A DNA stretch of 64,000 nt from Ktedonospora formicarum (GTDB lineage: Bacteria > Chloroflexota > Ktedonobacteria > Ktedonobacterales > Ktedonobacteraceae), in NCBI RefSeq assembly GCF_016587355.1, contig NZ_BNJF01000010.1, positions 186,001 to 250,000 of the forward strand, in the 5' to 3' direction. Below, piece by piece: positions 8,759 to 17,133 of the stretch. Position 1 is the stretch's first letter. Each line of letters begins with the position of its first letter. The translations under genes and the position numbers were made by a program. The notes below the pieces were generated by a model. It was not told where the DNA came from. It searched no databases and saw only the letters and a program-made list of their open reading frames with translations.

Positions 8759-8941
8759 TCAGAAATCCGGTTTGTCGATGTTCTCTTTATCAAATGCCAT
8801 AGGCTGGTCAGGCGGAAAGACATTATTGCTGTAGGTAACCTTGACCAGCTTCCTGTGCTTGTATTCCGGCTTCTTTCGTTCCCTTCTGGTTGGCGAAGGA
8901 TGACCCTGGCGTATCTTCCGTAAAGCTTTGAAATGGAACAC
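8759..8941 (-). pseudogene. Fragment of a sugar ABC transporter binding protein
   Basis: The 60-codon frame fuses two separated parts of the family represented intact at 15074-16093. PEYKHRKLVKVTYSNN matches its PKYKNMKLVKVAYGN region (mid-protein), and the end NNV...FDKENIDKPDF matches NNV...FDKDNIDEFNF. About 140 residues between them and the whole N-terminal lobe are gone. It is a deletion relic, not a gene. It shows that another rhamnose-type importer once stood here. Confidence 0.7.
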
Positions 8942-8946
8942 TCTGA

Positions 8947-9804
8947 TCAGATATTTTCTGCATGATGGAAAAACGCTTCCATTGCAGGAGTGAGAGATGC
9001 AGAAGAACGCACCGCCAGACCTAACTCTCGATGGATGGGCGGATCAAGTGGCAGGGCTTGTAAATGTGACGTATCTACTGATAAGGAAAGTCGTGGTACA
9101 ATTGTTACCCCCAGCCCTTCCTGAACCATCGCAAGGATGGCTTCAGTCTCACTTGCTTCAAAGGCGATATGAGGGATGACTCCAGCTCGTTCAAAGATCG
9201 TTCTGATAAGAGGTTCGCATCCCCCCTTTGGCATAATAAAGGGATCTGCCGCAATCTGCTCGATCTGAATGGTCGTATGTTGCACCAATGCATGATCGGG
9301 AGGTAAGAATGCAACAAGCTCATCAGTAACAAGAGGAATGGTATCAACGCCAGTGACGGGTAGGATAACGACACTGATATCAACGGCACGTGAGATGAGC
9401 CAGTCATAGACCTCCTGATTGGTTCCTTCCAAAAGGGTGATGGTAATACCTGGGTACTTTCGGCGGAATGAGCCAAGGAGTGCAGGCAGAACCCCCCTGG
9501 AAACACTGGAAAAGCTTCCTATGCGTAGTTTGCCTGTCGCTATTCCCCTCGCTGCTGCCATTTCCTGTCGAATGCATTCTGTCTGATCGATGATGGTGCG
9601 AGCACGCATAAGCAATTGCTCACCAATAGAGGTTGTGATCACCCCTGCGCGCTGACGTTCTAGTAGAAGAACTCCCAACTCTTTCTCCAGAGAGGCAATG
9701 GCATGACTGACTGCCGATTGCGTCATATACAATTGCTCGGCTGCGAGTGTAAAGTTACCCTTTTCCACAACCACCAGGAAGACGTGAAGCTGTGTAAGCG
9801 TCAT
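8947..9804 (-). CDS. LysR-family transcriptional regulator
   Basis: The 285-residue protein has the LysR winged helix-turn-helix at residues 1-60 (MTLTQLHVFLVVVEKGNFT, AAEQLYMTQSAVSHAI) and a two-lobed effector-binding domain (about 88-285) with the typical GKLRIGSF entry. It is divergent from the EamA-type transporter gene starting at 10072, and a T-N11-A type palindrome lies between them, so it probably autoregulates and controls that exporter. The inducer is unknown. The start ATG at 9804 lies beside the palindrome, as usual for the family. Confidence 0.92.
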   Translation of the reverse strand: MTLTQLHVFLVVVEKGNFTLAAEQLYMTQSAVSHAIASLEKELGVLLLERQRAGVITTSIGEQLLMRARTIIDQTECIRQEMAAARGIATGKLRIGSFSSVSRGVLPALLGSFRRKYPGITITLLEGTNQEVYDWLISRAVDISVVILPVTGVDTIPLVTDELVAFLPPDHALVQHTTIQIEQIAADPFIMPKGGCEPLIRTIFERAGVIPHIAFEASETEAILAMVQEGLGVTIVPRLSLSVDTSHLQALPLDPPIHRELGLAVRSSASLTPAMEAFFHHAENI

Positions 9805-9815
9805 ATGAGTAAACC

Positions 9816-9832
9816 TTCATGACTTATATGAA
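9816..9832. promoter_or_regulatory. LysR-type binding site
   Basis: TTCAT-N7-ATGAA fits the T-N11-A rule. It sits 12 bases before the LysR start and ten bases upstream of a plus-strand -35 box, the standard arrangement of an LTTR recall site. Confidence 0.55.
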
Positions 9833-9841
9833 AACTATGAA

Positions 9842-9869
9842 TTGGACACATAGAAGAACTTGCTATATT
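9842..9869 (+). promoter_or_regulatory. Sigma-70-like promoter for EamA transporter
   Basis: TTGGAC (9842-9847), 16-base spacer, TATATT (9864-9869). Transcription from here would give a leader of nearly 200 bases before the ATG at 10072, in which no gene is supported. Confidence 0.5.
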
Positions 9870-10071
9870 CTAATGGAAACGGCGGAAGAGGGCAAGATAC
9901 TCTCAATCCTCTCCATGAAATGCGAGAGGAAAACTACTCCTGGTGATGGGAGTTCCAAGAGTGGGAATACCGCCATCTGAGATGAGGGCCAAAGCTGCTG
10001 CCACGAGGTGGCGAATGGCTGAGTATTCTAACACATCAATACACAGAAAAAAGGTATCGAGGAAGGAGAAC

Positions 10072-11010
10072 ATGTATGCAAACAAAAGAAGTTGGAGTTT
10101 TACTGGTGCTCTCGGCGTTTTGGGGGCAGGCTTTCTCTTTATTCGTATCGCTGCACCTGTCCTGGGACCGATTCCCTTGATGGCGATGCGCGTTTTGTTA
10201 GCCGGACTTTGTTTGCTTGTATGCGCGCTTGTGACTCGTACGCGGCTAGAGTGGCGGAGCTATTGGCGACATTACCTCGTCATAGGAATCATCAATGCAG
10301 CTCTCCCTTTTACCTTGATTGGTATCGCAGAACTCTCTCTCCCCAGTGGGCTTGCGGCGCTACTTAATGCGACCACCCCACTCTTCGGAGTGCTGACTGC
10401 TGTTCTCTGGATGAAGGAGACCATGACCCTCAAGAAGATTGTGGGGCTGCTCCTGGGTTTCCTGGGGGTAAGTATCCTGGTTGGCTGGAGCTCAATTCCC
10501 TTTTCATTGGAGCTTCTCTTCTCGGTTGGAGCTTCGCTAGCAGCCGCTGCCTCCTATGGTATTGCCAGTGTCTATATTAAAGTTACCCTTGGGAACAAGG
10601 TGAGTTCACTCGCAACATCAACATGCAGTCAATTCTTTGCGGCTCTCTTTTTGGTCCCGCTGGCGCTGGTCGTATCTCCAATACACATACCAGCTCCCAG
10701 TGTGTTGCTAGCAGTTGCAGCACTGGCTCTCCTTTGTACTGCGGTCACCCTTCTGCTCTATATCTGGTTGATTGCGCACGCTGGTCCAACCAAAACGCTC
10801 ATGGTAACATTCCTGGCTCCCATCTTTGGTATTTTCTGGGGCATGTTGTTCCTGAAAGAAGCTTTCACTCTGAGCTCGTTCATTGGCCTTGTGATCATTC
10901 TCGTTGGAGCTGGCTTGGTAACCGATCTATTGTTCCGCCGCAATCCTAGACGTATCAATCAGCAGTTGTCTGATCAGAAGCAGAAAAGCTTAGAGGGCAT
11001 TCCCAACTAA
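10072..11010 (+). CDS. EamA/DMT-family membrane transporter
   Basis: The 312-residue protein has about ten hydrophobic helices in two homologous halves (first starting SFTGALGVLGAG, second near residue 150), the pattern of the drug/metabolite transporter (EamA) family. Signature residues such as P in GPIPLMAMRVLLAG and the W-KE motif near each half-end are present, and a charged tail ends the protein. Members export metabolites, amino acids or drugs; the substrate is not inferable. ATG 10072 follows AAGGAG at seven bases; upstream in-frame ATGs lack such a site. The divergent LysR gene probably controls it. Confidence 0.9.
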   Translation: MYANKRSWSFTGALGVLGAGFLFIRIAAPVLGPIPLMAMRVLLAGLCLLVCALVTRTRLEWRSYWRHYLVIGIINAALPFTLIGIAELSLPSGLAALLNATTPLFGVLTAVLWMKETMTLKKIVGLLLGFLGVSILVGWSSIPFSLELLFSVGASLAAAASYGIASVYIKVTLGNKVSSLATSTCSQFFAALFLVPLALVVSPIHIPAPSVLLAVAALALLCTAVTLLLYIWLIAHAGPTKTLMVTFLAPIFGIFWGMLFLKEAFTLSSFIGLVIILVGAGLVTDLLFRRNPRRINQQLSDQKQKSLEGIPN

Positions 11011-11193
11011 TTTTTTAGGTTTGGATGATGTGTTATTGGAGCCAGAAAGTACACCATGTGATGAGCACACTTTAGAGATAGTGAGTGACTTCACGAAAGG
11101 ACCTGTGCCAATTGAAGGGCGCGCTGACACATGCTAAGCATGCTCGCCCGATAGAAGAAGGTTCTCTTCCTGACGAAAGGAGCGAACAATAGT

Positions 11194-11958
11194 ATGACAA
11201 CGAATTTTAATTTGCATGGAAAGACAGTCCTGGTCACAGGTGCTTCCCGTGGCATTGGTGCTGCAACTGCCCATGTGCTTGCAGCGCAGGGGGCCTATGT
11301 GATTGTGCATTATGGGCATGATAGGGTAGCTGCAACGGCGGTTCTTGCTGCTATAGGTGGTCAAGGGTCCCTTGTTCAAGCTGATCTAAGTGATCCTAAT
11401 GGAGCCTCTCATTTGTGGAAGGCAGCTGAGAGGGCAACCGGTCAAATCCATGCTCTTGTGAACAATGCTGGCCTTCTTCTGGAGGCTCGCGTTGAAGAGG
11501 ATCTTGCGACATGGCAGCAAACGTGGTACCGCGCGCTCCAAATCAATTTGCTTGCCCCTGCCGATCTATGTCGATTCGCCATAGAGCATTTTCGTCAGCA
11601 TGGCGGTGGAAAGATTGTCAACATCGCGAGTCGCGCCGCGCACCGTGGAGAGGCACCTCACTATATGCCCTATGGTGCGGCAAAAGCAGCGCTTCTGAAC
11701 CTCACCAAATCCATTGGGCGAGGATTCGCGCACGAAGAAATTACTGCTGTTGCAATCGCGCCAGGATTCGTGCATACAGAGATGGCGCAAGAGTATATTG
11801 ATAAATATGGCAAAGAGGCAGCTGTGAGCGATATTCCATTGGGAGAAATGGTGGCACCTAGCGAGGTTGCAGATCTGATAGCCTTTGTACTCCAACCAGG
11901 TCAATCTTCACTCAATGGCGCAACGCTCGACATTAATGGCGGCAGTTATGTGCGTTAG
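11194..11958 (+). CDS. Short-chain dehydrogenase/reductase (FabG-like)
   Basis: A full-length classical SDR of 254 residues: cofactor motif TGASRGIG (15-22), NNAG (90-93), catalytic S146, Y160 and K164 (YGAAK), and the C-terminal DINGG. It would oxidise or reduce an alcohol/ketone pair with NAD(P)(H); substrate unknown, and FabG-like annotation only marks similarity. AAAGGAG lies 11 bases before the ATG. It is monocistronic between the transporter and a hairpin at 12016-12070. Confidence 0.93.
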   Translation: MTTNFNLHGKTVLVTGASRGIGAATAHVLAAQGAYVIVHYGHDRVAATAVLAAIGGQGSLVQADLSDPNGASHLWKAAERATGQIHALVNNAGLLLEARVEEDLATWQQTWYRALQINLLAPADLCRFAIEHFRQHGGGKIVNIASRAAHRGEAPHYMPYGAAKAALLNLTKSIGRGFAHEEITAVAIAPGFVHTEMAQEYIDKYGKEAAVSDIPLGEMVAPSEVADLIAFVLQPGQSSLNGATLDINGGSYVR

Positions 11959-12015
11959 CAAGCCTTGACTCTACAACCATCATGGTAACCAGAAAATGAG
12001 ATTGCCATTTGTCAC

Positions 12016-12070
12016 TTTACGCTCGAGTAGGCTCCGAGTAAAAGCCAACCGGAGCCTACTCGGGCGTAAA
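12016..12070. terminator. Hairpin with 21-bp arms after SDR
   Basis: Arms 12016-12036 and 12050-12070 pair with one G-U. It lies between the SDR and the convergent MFS relic, so it can act in both directions. No long T-run follows on either side. Confidence 0.6.
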
Positions 12071-12075
12071 GCTGG

Positions 12076-12590
12076 TTACTCAGATTTTGGCGCTGTTTCT
12101 TTTATATGCTCTTTTGGCATCTGTTCTATGTTTTTGTTCAGGCGTAGGCTTATAAACAGCAGTAGTATAGCAAGTAAGGTACAGCCCTCTCCAATCCAGC
12201 CTAGCTGGGTCACTGCAATGGCATGGAGAACCAGCCCTCCCATAGCTGCCCCTCCAGCCGTTCCCAGGTAAAACATGGAATTATTCAGAGCCAGGATCAC
12301 ATTCGTATGTTAGTGCTCGCACTCAAGAGGCAATGTTGTTGCGGAATGAGAGGCAATGCACCTGATATACCCCAGGTAAAGAGCATCAATAACCCTTCTA
12401 CCTATGAAGTTGTAACTAGCGGCAAGACAAGCTCTATAATCAATAACAACGCCAGAGCGATCAGTAACGAACATTTTGGCCCCACGCGATCCGCGATCCG
12501 ACCTCCCAACCAGCTGTCAAGAATGATCCCCAGACCAAAGGCAATCAGCATACCGCTAATATCTACAAGAGGCGCTCTCTGATGCCGGGA
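12076..12590 (-). pseudogene. Degraded MFS transporter
   Basis: The minus strand carries the C-terminal half of an MFS exporter in pieces. One frame gives SGMLIAFGLGIILDSWLGGR, then IADRVGP (the loop 10-11 type motif) before a stop near 12400. After a short segment, the last open part 12300-12076 reads LALNNSMFYLGTAGGAAMGG and a final helix. Several in-frame stops and absence of the N-terminal half mark a pseudogene. Relatives of this type export drugs or sugars. Confidence 0.75.
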
Positions 12591-12896
12591 AGACGATCAG
12601 TTTGGAAATTTCCTCTGAATGAGCAGGATGACTAAGAGGTATACCTCTCAATGATGTTATCCTGCCGAGCGGTATTGTAAAATGTATCAGCGCTCTTGGC
12701 TGGCTGGTTAATGAATCTCTTGGTCGCCGCCGCATCTCTTGATGTCACAGGATAGGTGGGGCAGATGAGAAATCAAGTACGCACATTGATGTACGATACT
12801 TACAGACGTGATAGGATAGTTGTTGATGTCGCTGGAGAGTCAAATAGAGCTGGCTGGTTGCCTAAAGAAAACGTTGTGATAGTAAAGGAGATACCC

Positions 12897-13406
12897 ATGC
12901 CCCTTGAGCTACAAACAGCACTCATCTCCGCTCTGATAGCACTCCTCACTGCTGGAGTGAGTGGCTATTTCACCTGGAGCCAGGTGCAGCGTGAAAAAAA
13001 CAAATGGCTGATGGATCTAAAGACCTCATATTCAGTCGAACTGCATAAGACACGCTTAATATCCTATCCTGAAATATTTCAATTACTTGGGCAGCTATCA
13101 ATGCATGCATCAGATCCACTCACACCAGCCAAAGCGCAACAGATAGGCCAGGCAATACATGCCTGGCTTTATTCGTCAGGTGGATTATGCGCTGAAGCAA
13201 GTACGCGTGGTGCTTTAAAGGGGTTGCGCCACTATTGTTTGGAATGGAAGCAAGGCGCAAGACCCCCTGAGTTGGCCCAATGGCGCCACACTGTATTGTT
13301 TCTGCTGAGACGTGATCTCGATCTTCAAGGATTTGAGTCTTTTGATCCCAGGGATAGTGGACCTCTTCTCAAGAAGCTGCAAGCAGAAATGTCCCTTATG
13401 CAATGA
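12897..13406 (+). CDS. Small single-pass membrane protein, unknown function
   Basis: The 169-residue product starts at ATG 12897, eight bases after AAAGGAG; the longer frame from 12756 lacks this. Residues 5-26 form one hydrophobic helix, followed by WSQVQREKNKW and an amphipathic, mostly alpha-helical domain with conserved-looking Trp and His. The domain is probably cytoplasmic. The arrangement (short tail, helix, QxxREK) is common in small membrane-tethered proteins of large bacterial genomes, with no known role. It is flanked by pseudogene and long non-coding DNA. Confidence 0.7.
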   Translation: MPLELQTALISALIALLTAGVSGYFTWSQVQREKNKWLMDLKTSYSVELHKTRLISYPEIFQLLGQLSMHASDPLTPAKAQQIGQAIHAWLYSSGGLCAEASTRGALKGLRHYCLEWKQGARPPELAQWRHTVLFLLRRDLDLQGFESFDPRDSGPLLKKLQAEMSLMQ

Positions 13407-13877
13407 ATATCCTCATGTCAGCATGCTCGGGTTGGCGTTTCTCGTAGAAACCTTATTATCGGCCCTCTTTTTCTCCTCATCAGTTTCCTGATAGTTTCAC
13501 GTCGCGTCCCATCGAGAATGGCCCAGGAACATGCTGTAATTGATGCTTCCGTATATCTCATGAGAGAGGCTTGGAATTTTTTGATAGATGAGCAATTTTG
13601 ATAATCTCGAATGCGTGATGACCCTTGCTCGATGAGGATGAGCGCTTCGTTATCAAAGCCTCATGTGCTAAAAAATTTGATTAGCTTTTGCGATGAGAAA
13701 CCTTATTGGAGCCTATGGGGGGAATTCTGTTGGGACTCCAACACTGATCTGGGGAGCCACACGGCGCGTGACGCCCTAGATTAGTATTACTTAGTCTCCC
13801 CCTTGGTCACTCGCAAAACTTGGTGAGTGACCAAGGGGGAGAGACCATAATTTTTTCACACATTCATAAAAACTGTA
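13407..13877. other. Non-coding stretch with hairpin
   Basis: No ORF with support was found. The only structure seen is the inverted repeat at 13796-13841. Confidence 0.5.
13796..13841. terminator. 17-bp perfect hairpin before methyltransferase 3' end
   Basis: Arms 13796-13812 and 13825-13841 are exactly complementary, with a 12-base loop. A T-run (13850-13855) lies on the plus-strand side, while the nearest 3' end is that of the minus-strand methyltransferase at 13878, so it may be bidirectional. Confidence 0.6.
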
Positions 13878-14753
13878 TCAGGGATGAACAACGGTTGCTT
13901 GCGCAATTCGTTCGATTTCAGATACTGCCAGTTTCCGCCCCACCGGTTTGAAGTAGTGTGCTTGATGCTCCACATGTCCAACGTCTGCGATCAAGTGGAG
14001 ATGAAAAGGTGAGAGGTATGACGTAAGGCTAGAGGGCTCCAGCCCGAACAGCCAGGGAGCACCCCGTTTTGCCATCATATCCATCATCTTTTCGGTACCC
14101 GGAATCGCCGAACGTCGTTCAATAAAGCTTTGCAAGACATAGGTAAACACGAGCATGCTTCCTGGGGCCGATACCCCAACAAATGCCAATGCCCGGCGGA
14201 CAGCTTCTTCAGAGAGATATTGCGTGACGCCTTCCCATACAAAGATTGCCGGGCTGGCAAAGTCGTAGGAGGTCTTGCTGAAGACCGCTTCCAGGCTCTG
14301 CGTATCGAAGTCGATAGGAAGAAAGGTGACCCGTTGTGGCAGTTGTCCAAAATGTTTGCGCAGCTTCTTCATCTTCGCTTCTTGCACAGATGGGAGATCC
14401 ACTTCAAATACGCGAGTGTGCTCTATTCCGGCCAGGCGATAGGAGCGAGTATCAAGCCCTGCCCCCAGGATCACTACTTGCTCGATCCCTTGCGAGATAG
14501 CATCGCGGACGGCCTCGTCGATAAAGCGTGTTCGTGCAATCTGGACGCCATAAATCCCTGGCGTTATGGCATCCATCTGTTGGATCGTCATATGGCGCAT
14601 GCCTTTGATCTGCATCAGCGTCCGGATAGGGGCGGTGATCAGGTCTTTGACTAGCGGATCATCAAACAACCGGGTGTTCTTGGGCTGGTACTGTTCGATA
14701 AAACGGCATATTGCCGCACCAAGCGCTGTATTGCTTACACGTTGATTCGCCAT
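13878..14753 (-). CDS. Class I SAM-dependent methyltransferase, TIGR00027/LCMT-like
   Basis: The 291-residue protein shows the hallmarks of the leucine carboxyl methyltransferase-like family common in actinobacteria: SNTALGAAICR near the start, ARTRFIDE (about 73-80), SAM motif I VILGAGLDTRSYRL (94-107), the acidic E/D at VFEVDLP, and FVWEGVTQYL (about 172). Members methylate small molecules or unknown acceptors; some act in natural-product or polyketide contexts. Its promoter region contains a 22-bp-arm palindrome (14781-14827), suggesting repressor control. No partner gene is adjacent. Confidence 0.88.
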   Translation of the reverse strand: MANQRVSNTALGAAICRFIEQYQPKNTRLFDDPLVKDLITAPIRTLMQIKGMRHMTIQQMDAITPGIYGVQIARTRFIDEAVRDAISQGIEQVVILGAGLDTRSYRLAGIEHTRVFEVDLPSVQEAKMKKLRKHFGQLPQRVTFLPIDFDTQSLEAVFSKTSYDFASPAIFVWEGVTQYLSEEAVRRALAFVGVSAPGSMLVFTYVLQSFIERRSAIPGTEKMMDMMAKRGAPWLFGLEPSSLTSYLSPFHLHLIADVGHVEHQAHYFKPVGRKLAVSEIERIAQATVVHP

Positions 14754-14780
14754 AAAATGACCTCATTCACTCAACATTGC

Positions 14781-14827
14781 ACTCATTGTAATTATAAACC
14801 GATGCTCGGTTTATAATTACAATGAGT
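14781..14827. promoter_or_regulatory. Large TetR-type palindrome upstream of methyltransferase
   Basis: Arms 14781-14802 and 14806-14827 are perfectly complementary over 22 bp around a 3-base centre. The core AAACCGA-TGC-TCGGTTT resembles many TetR-family operators, and the half-sites contain TATAAT-like sequence. It begins 28 bases before the minus-strand start, where it would overlap the promoter. No tetR gene lies next to it, so the repressor would be encoded elsewhere. Confidence 0.55.
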
Positions 14828-15024
14828 ATAGCTCAGAAACGAATGATGCGCAAGAGGAACACTAGCACAAGCGTTGAATATCGTCTCTGTTGGTTGAATA
14901 TGCTGGCCCCATCTCGAGTAAGGCACAGCGTGGGTAGTAACACATGCTCTATATAGAGTTGGCGTTAGAGGGCGCCTTTTACCTTAAATTATGGGGGAAA
15001 GGGATTAACTTTCTGGCAAATAGC

Positions 15025-15053
15025 AGGGACCTGAGCAGACGCATCAGGTCCCT
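15025..15053 (-). terminator. Terminator of sugar ABC operon
   Basis: A 10-bp perfect stem (15025-15034 with 15044-15053) lies 21 bases after the stop of the substrate-binding protein gene on the minus strand. Confidence 0.65.
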
Positions 15054-15073
15054 TTAAAGGAAGAAACGTATGA

Positions 15074-16093
15074 TTAGAAATTAAACTCGTCGATGTTATC
15101 TTTATCGAAGACCGTGGGCGGGCCGAGGAGAACGACGTTGTTGTTCTCAATGGTCTTCTTCCCAAGCTTGCCAGCATCGAACGTTTCTCCTGGCTGACCT
15201 TTGATCTTCCCTTGCACCAGTGCGCTCGCGGCATAGTATGCCAGGTAGCCAAGCTGGCCGGGGTCCCAGAGTGCGAAGGAGGGTGAAGTGCCGTCCTTTA
15301 CGTACTTGCGCATCTGGTTCGGCGTACCAAGTCCGGTTATGAGTACTTTTCCACCTTTGCTGACTGATTCAACAGCACGTGCGGCGGCGGCAATACCTAC
15401 AGTCGTTGGTGAGATGATACCTTTCAAATTGGGATACGCTTGTAGCAGACCCAGCGTCTCGTTGAAGCTCTTCTGGTCATCGTCGTTGCCGTACGCAACC
15501 TTGACCAGCTTCATGTTCTTGTACTTCGGTTTGTTCAGTTCATCCTTCATAAACTGAATCCAGGTGTTCTGATTGGTGGCGGTACTGGCAGCCGAGAGAA
15601 TGGCGATTTCGCCGGTATAGTTGAGTTGCTTGGCAAGCGTTTGAACCTGGATGCGCCCGATATCTTCAGAGTTTGCCTGATTGATGAATAGCTGGCGGGC
15701 GTCCTGAGCTACGTCTGAGTCATAGCTGACGACCTTGATCCCTTGCTGTATGGCGCGTTTGAGCGCAGGAGCTAGAGCGTTTGGGTCGTTTGCTGAAACC
15801 ACAATTGCGCTGACATGCTGCTGAGTCAGCGTGGTAATGTAGGTCACCTGCTCAGAGGCGCTTGCCTCGGAGGGGCCAACCTGCTTGAACGTTCCCTTGA
15901 GTTCACCTGCTGCATCTTTGCCTCCATTGGCGGCAGTATCGAAATAGGGATTGTTGATCGCCTTGGGCAGGAAGGCGATGTTGAGTGGGCTGCTCCCGTT
16001 GGCGTTTGAGCCGTTATCTGACCCACCGCAGGCCGCAAGGAACAGAAAGATACCAACCATGAATCCGAGGCCGAGTGTACGAAACAGCTTCAT
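15074..16093 (-). CDS. Sugar ABC transporter substrate-binding lipoprotein (RhaS/LsrB-like)
   Basis: The 339-residue protein has a lipoprotein signal peptide with lipobox LAAC (C22), a low-complexity Gly/Ser/Asn linker, and a periplasmic-binding-protein type 1 fold starting IAFLPKAINNPYFD. The closest families are rhamnose (RhaS) and autoinducer-2 (LsrB) binders. It would capture a sugar outside the membrane and deliver it to the permeases encoded upstream. It is the last gene of the four-gene minus-strand operon, 59 bases after the second permease. The short relic at 8759-8941 derives from a relative of this protein. Substrate assignment is inference. Confidence 0.9.
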   Translation of the reverse strand: MKLFRTLGLGFMVGIFLFLAACGGSDNGSNANGSSPLNIAFLPKAINNPYFDTAANGGKDAAGELKGTFKQVGPSEASASEQVTYITTLTQQHVSAIVVSANDPNALAPALKRAIQQGIKVVSYDSDVAQDARQLFINQANSEDIGRIQVQTLAKQLNYTGEIAILSAASTATNQNTWIQFMKDELNKPKYKNMKLVKVAYGNDDDQKSFNETLGLLQAYPNLKGIISPTTVGIAAAARAVESVSKGGKVLITGLGTPNQMRKYVKDGTSPSFALWDPGQLGYLAYYAASALVQGKIKGQPGETFDAGKLGKKTIENNNVVLLGPPTVFDKDNIDEFNF

Positions 16094-16152
16094 GACGTCC
16101 TCCTTTGGACATGCATATAAACAATATTATTGTTCAATGACATGGGGCGCAA

Positions 16153-17133
16153 TCACTGCGCCGCCATGCGCCTACGGGTTATGCTAGCCTGGATGCGTTG
16201 AGCTATGTTGGGCCCAAGCACTGAAAAGATTAATAACGCGCCAATGACTGTGTTTTGAATATCGCCACTGATATAGGCAAGACCCAGGGCATTGTGCAGC
16301 ATCGCGATAATGATCAGTGAGAGAATCACGCCCAGAAGACTACCACGACCACCGAAGATGTTTACCCCTCCAAGCAGGACAATGGTTACTACGTCCAGTT
16401 CAAAGCCAATCGCATTATCGGCGCGGGCGCTGGCAAAGCGTGCGGTAAACAGGATACCGGCCAGCGCCGCGATAATGCCGGAGAGCATAAAGAGCGCGAG
16501 CTTGAGGCGATCAACGCGTATGCCAGCGAAGCGTGCCGCCTCTTTGTTATTTCCAACCGCATAGATACGTCTGCCCGCGCCACTCCAATGCAAGACAATC
16601 CCAAAGAGCACTGCCAGTACAATGAAAACCAGCAAGGTCCAGGGGATGAGCGTTCCTGGTATAGTTCCGAAGCCAAAGGTCGTAAAGGCGGCAGGAAAGT
16701 TGCTCACGGCTTGATCGCCCAGGACAACATATGCCAGGCCGCGATAGAGACCTAGTGTACCCAACGTCACGACCAGCGAGGGAAGACCCAGGCGTGTTAC
16801 CGCCAGCCCATTGAGCAGGCCAGCGCCTGCTCCTAGCAGTAGCACAAGGAACATGCCCAATTCCAGGGGTATACCCGCACGCACGCTTACGCCAAGTACA
16901 ACGCTGGCAAGCCCTAGGACTGAGGCTACTGAAAGGTCAATCTCGCCAGAGATGATGATCAGGGTCATGGCCAGGGCCATGATGGCCTTCTCCATCACAT
17001 CACTGATAATCAACGAGAAGTTCGAGAGGCTTAGAAAGAAAGGCGAAAGCGAACTTCCAAGGATTATAACCAGGACTAGCAAGAGCAGCAAAAGAGCCTC
17101 CCAGGTACGGAGCGATTTGCGTAGCCAGTTCAT
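16153..17133 (-). CDS. Sugar ABC transporter permease (RhaP/RhaQ-like)
   Basis: A 326-residue BPD_transp_2 type permease with 8-10 membrane helices. The motif GEIDLSVASVLGLASV and the later NIFGGRGSLLGV are standard for ribose/rhamnose-type permeases. Its ATG overlaps the stop of the preceding permease by four bases, showing translational coupling. With its partner it forms the membrane channel of the importer. Confidence 0.93.
   Translation of the reverse strand: MNWLRKSLRTWEALLLLLLVLVIILGSSLSPFFLSLSNFSLIISDVMEKAIMALAMTLIIISGEIDLSVASVLGLASVVLGVSVRAGIPLELGMFLVLLLGAGAGLLNGLAVTRLGLPSLVVTLGTLGLYRGLAYVVLGDQAVSNFPAAFTTFGFGTIPGTLIPWTLLVFIVLAVLFGIVLHWSGAGRRIYAVGNNKEAARFAGIRVDRLKLALFMLSGIIAALAGILFTARFASARADNAIGFELDVVTIVLLGGVNIFGGRGSLLGVILSLIIIAMLHNALGLAYISGDIQNTVIGALLIFSVLGPNIAQRIQASITRRRMAAQ

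Noticed and set aside
9903..10085. Minus-strand ORF with SDGGIPTLGTP segment
   Set aside because: It only loosely resembles a methyltransferase motif, overlaps the EamA leader, and has no homologous extension.
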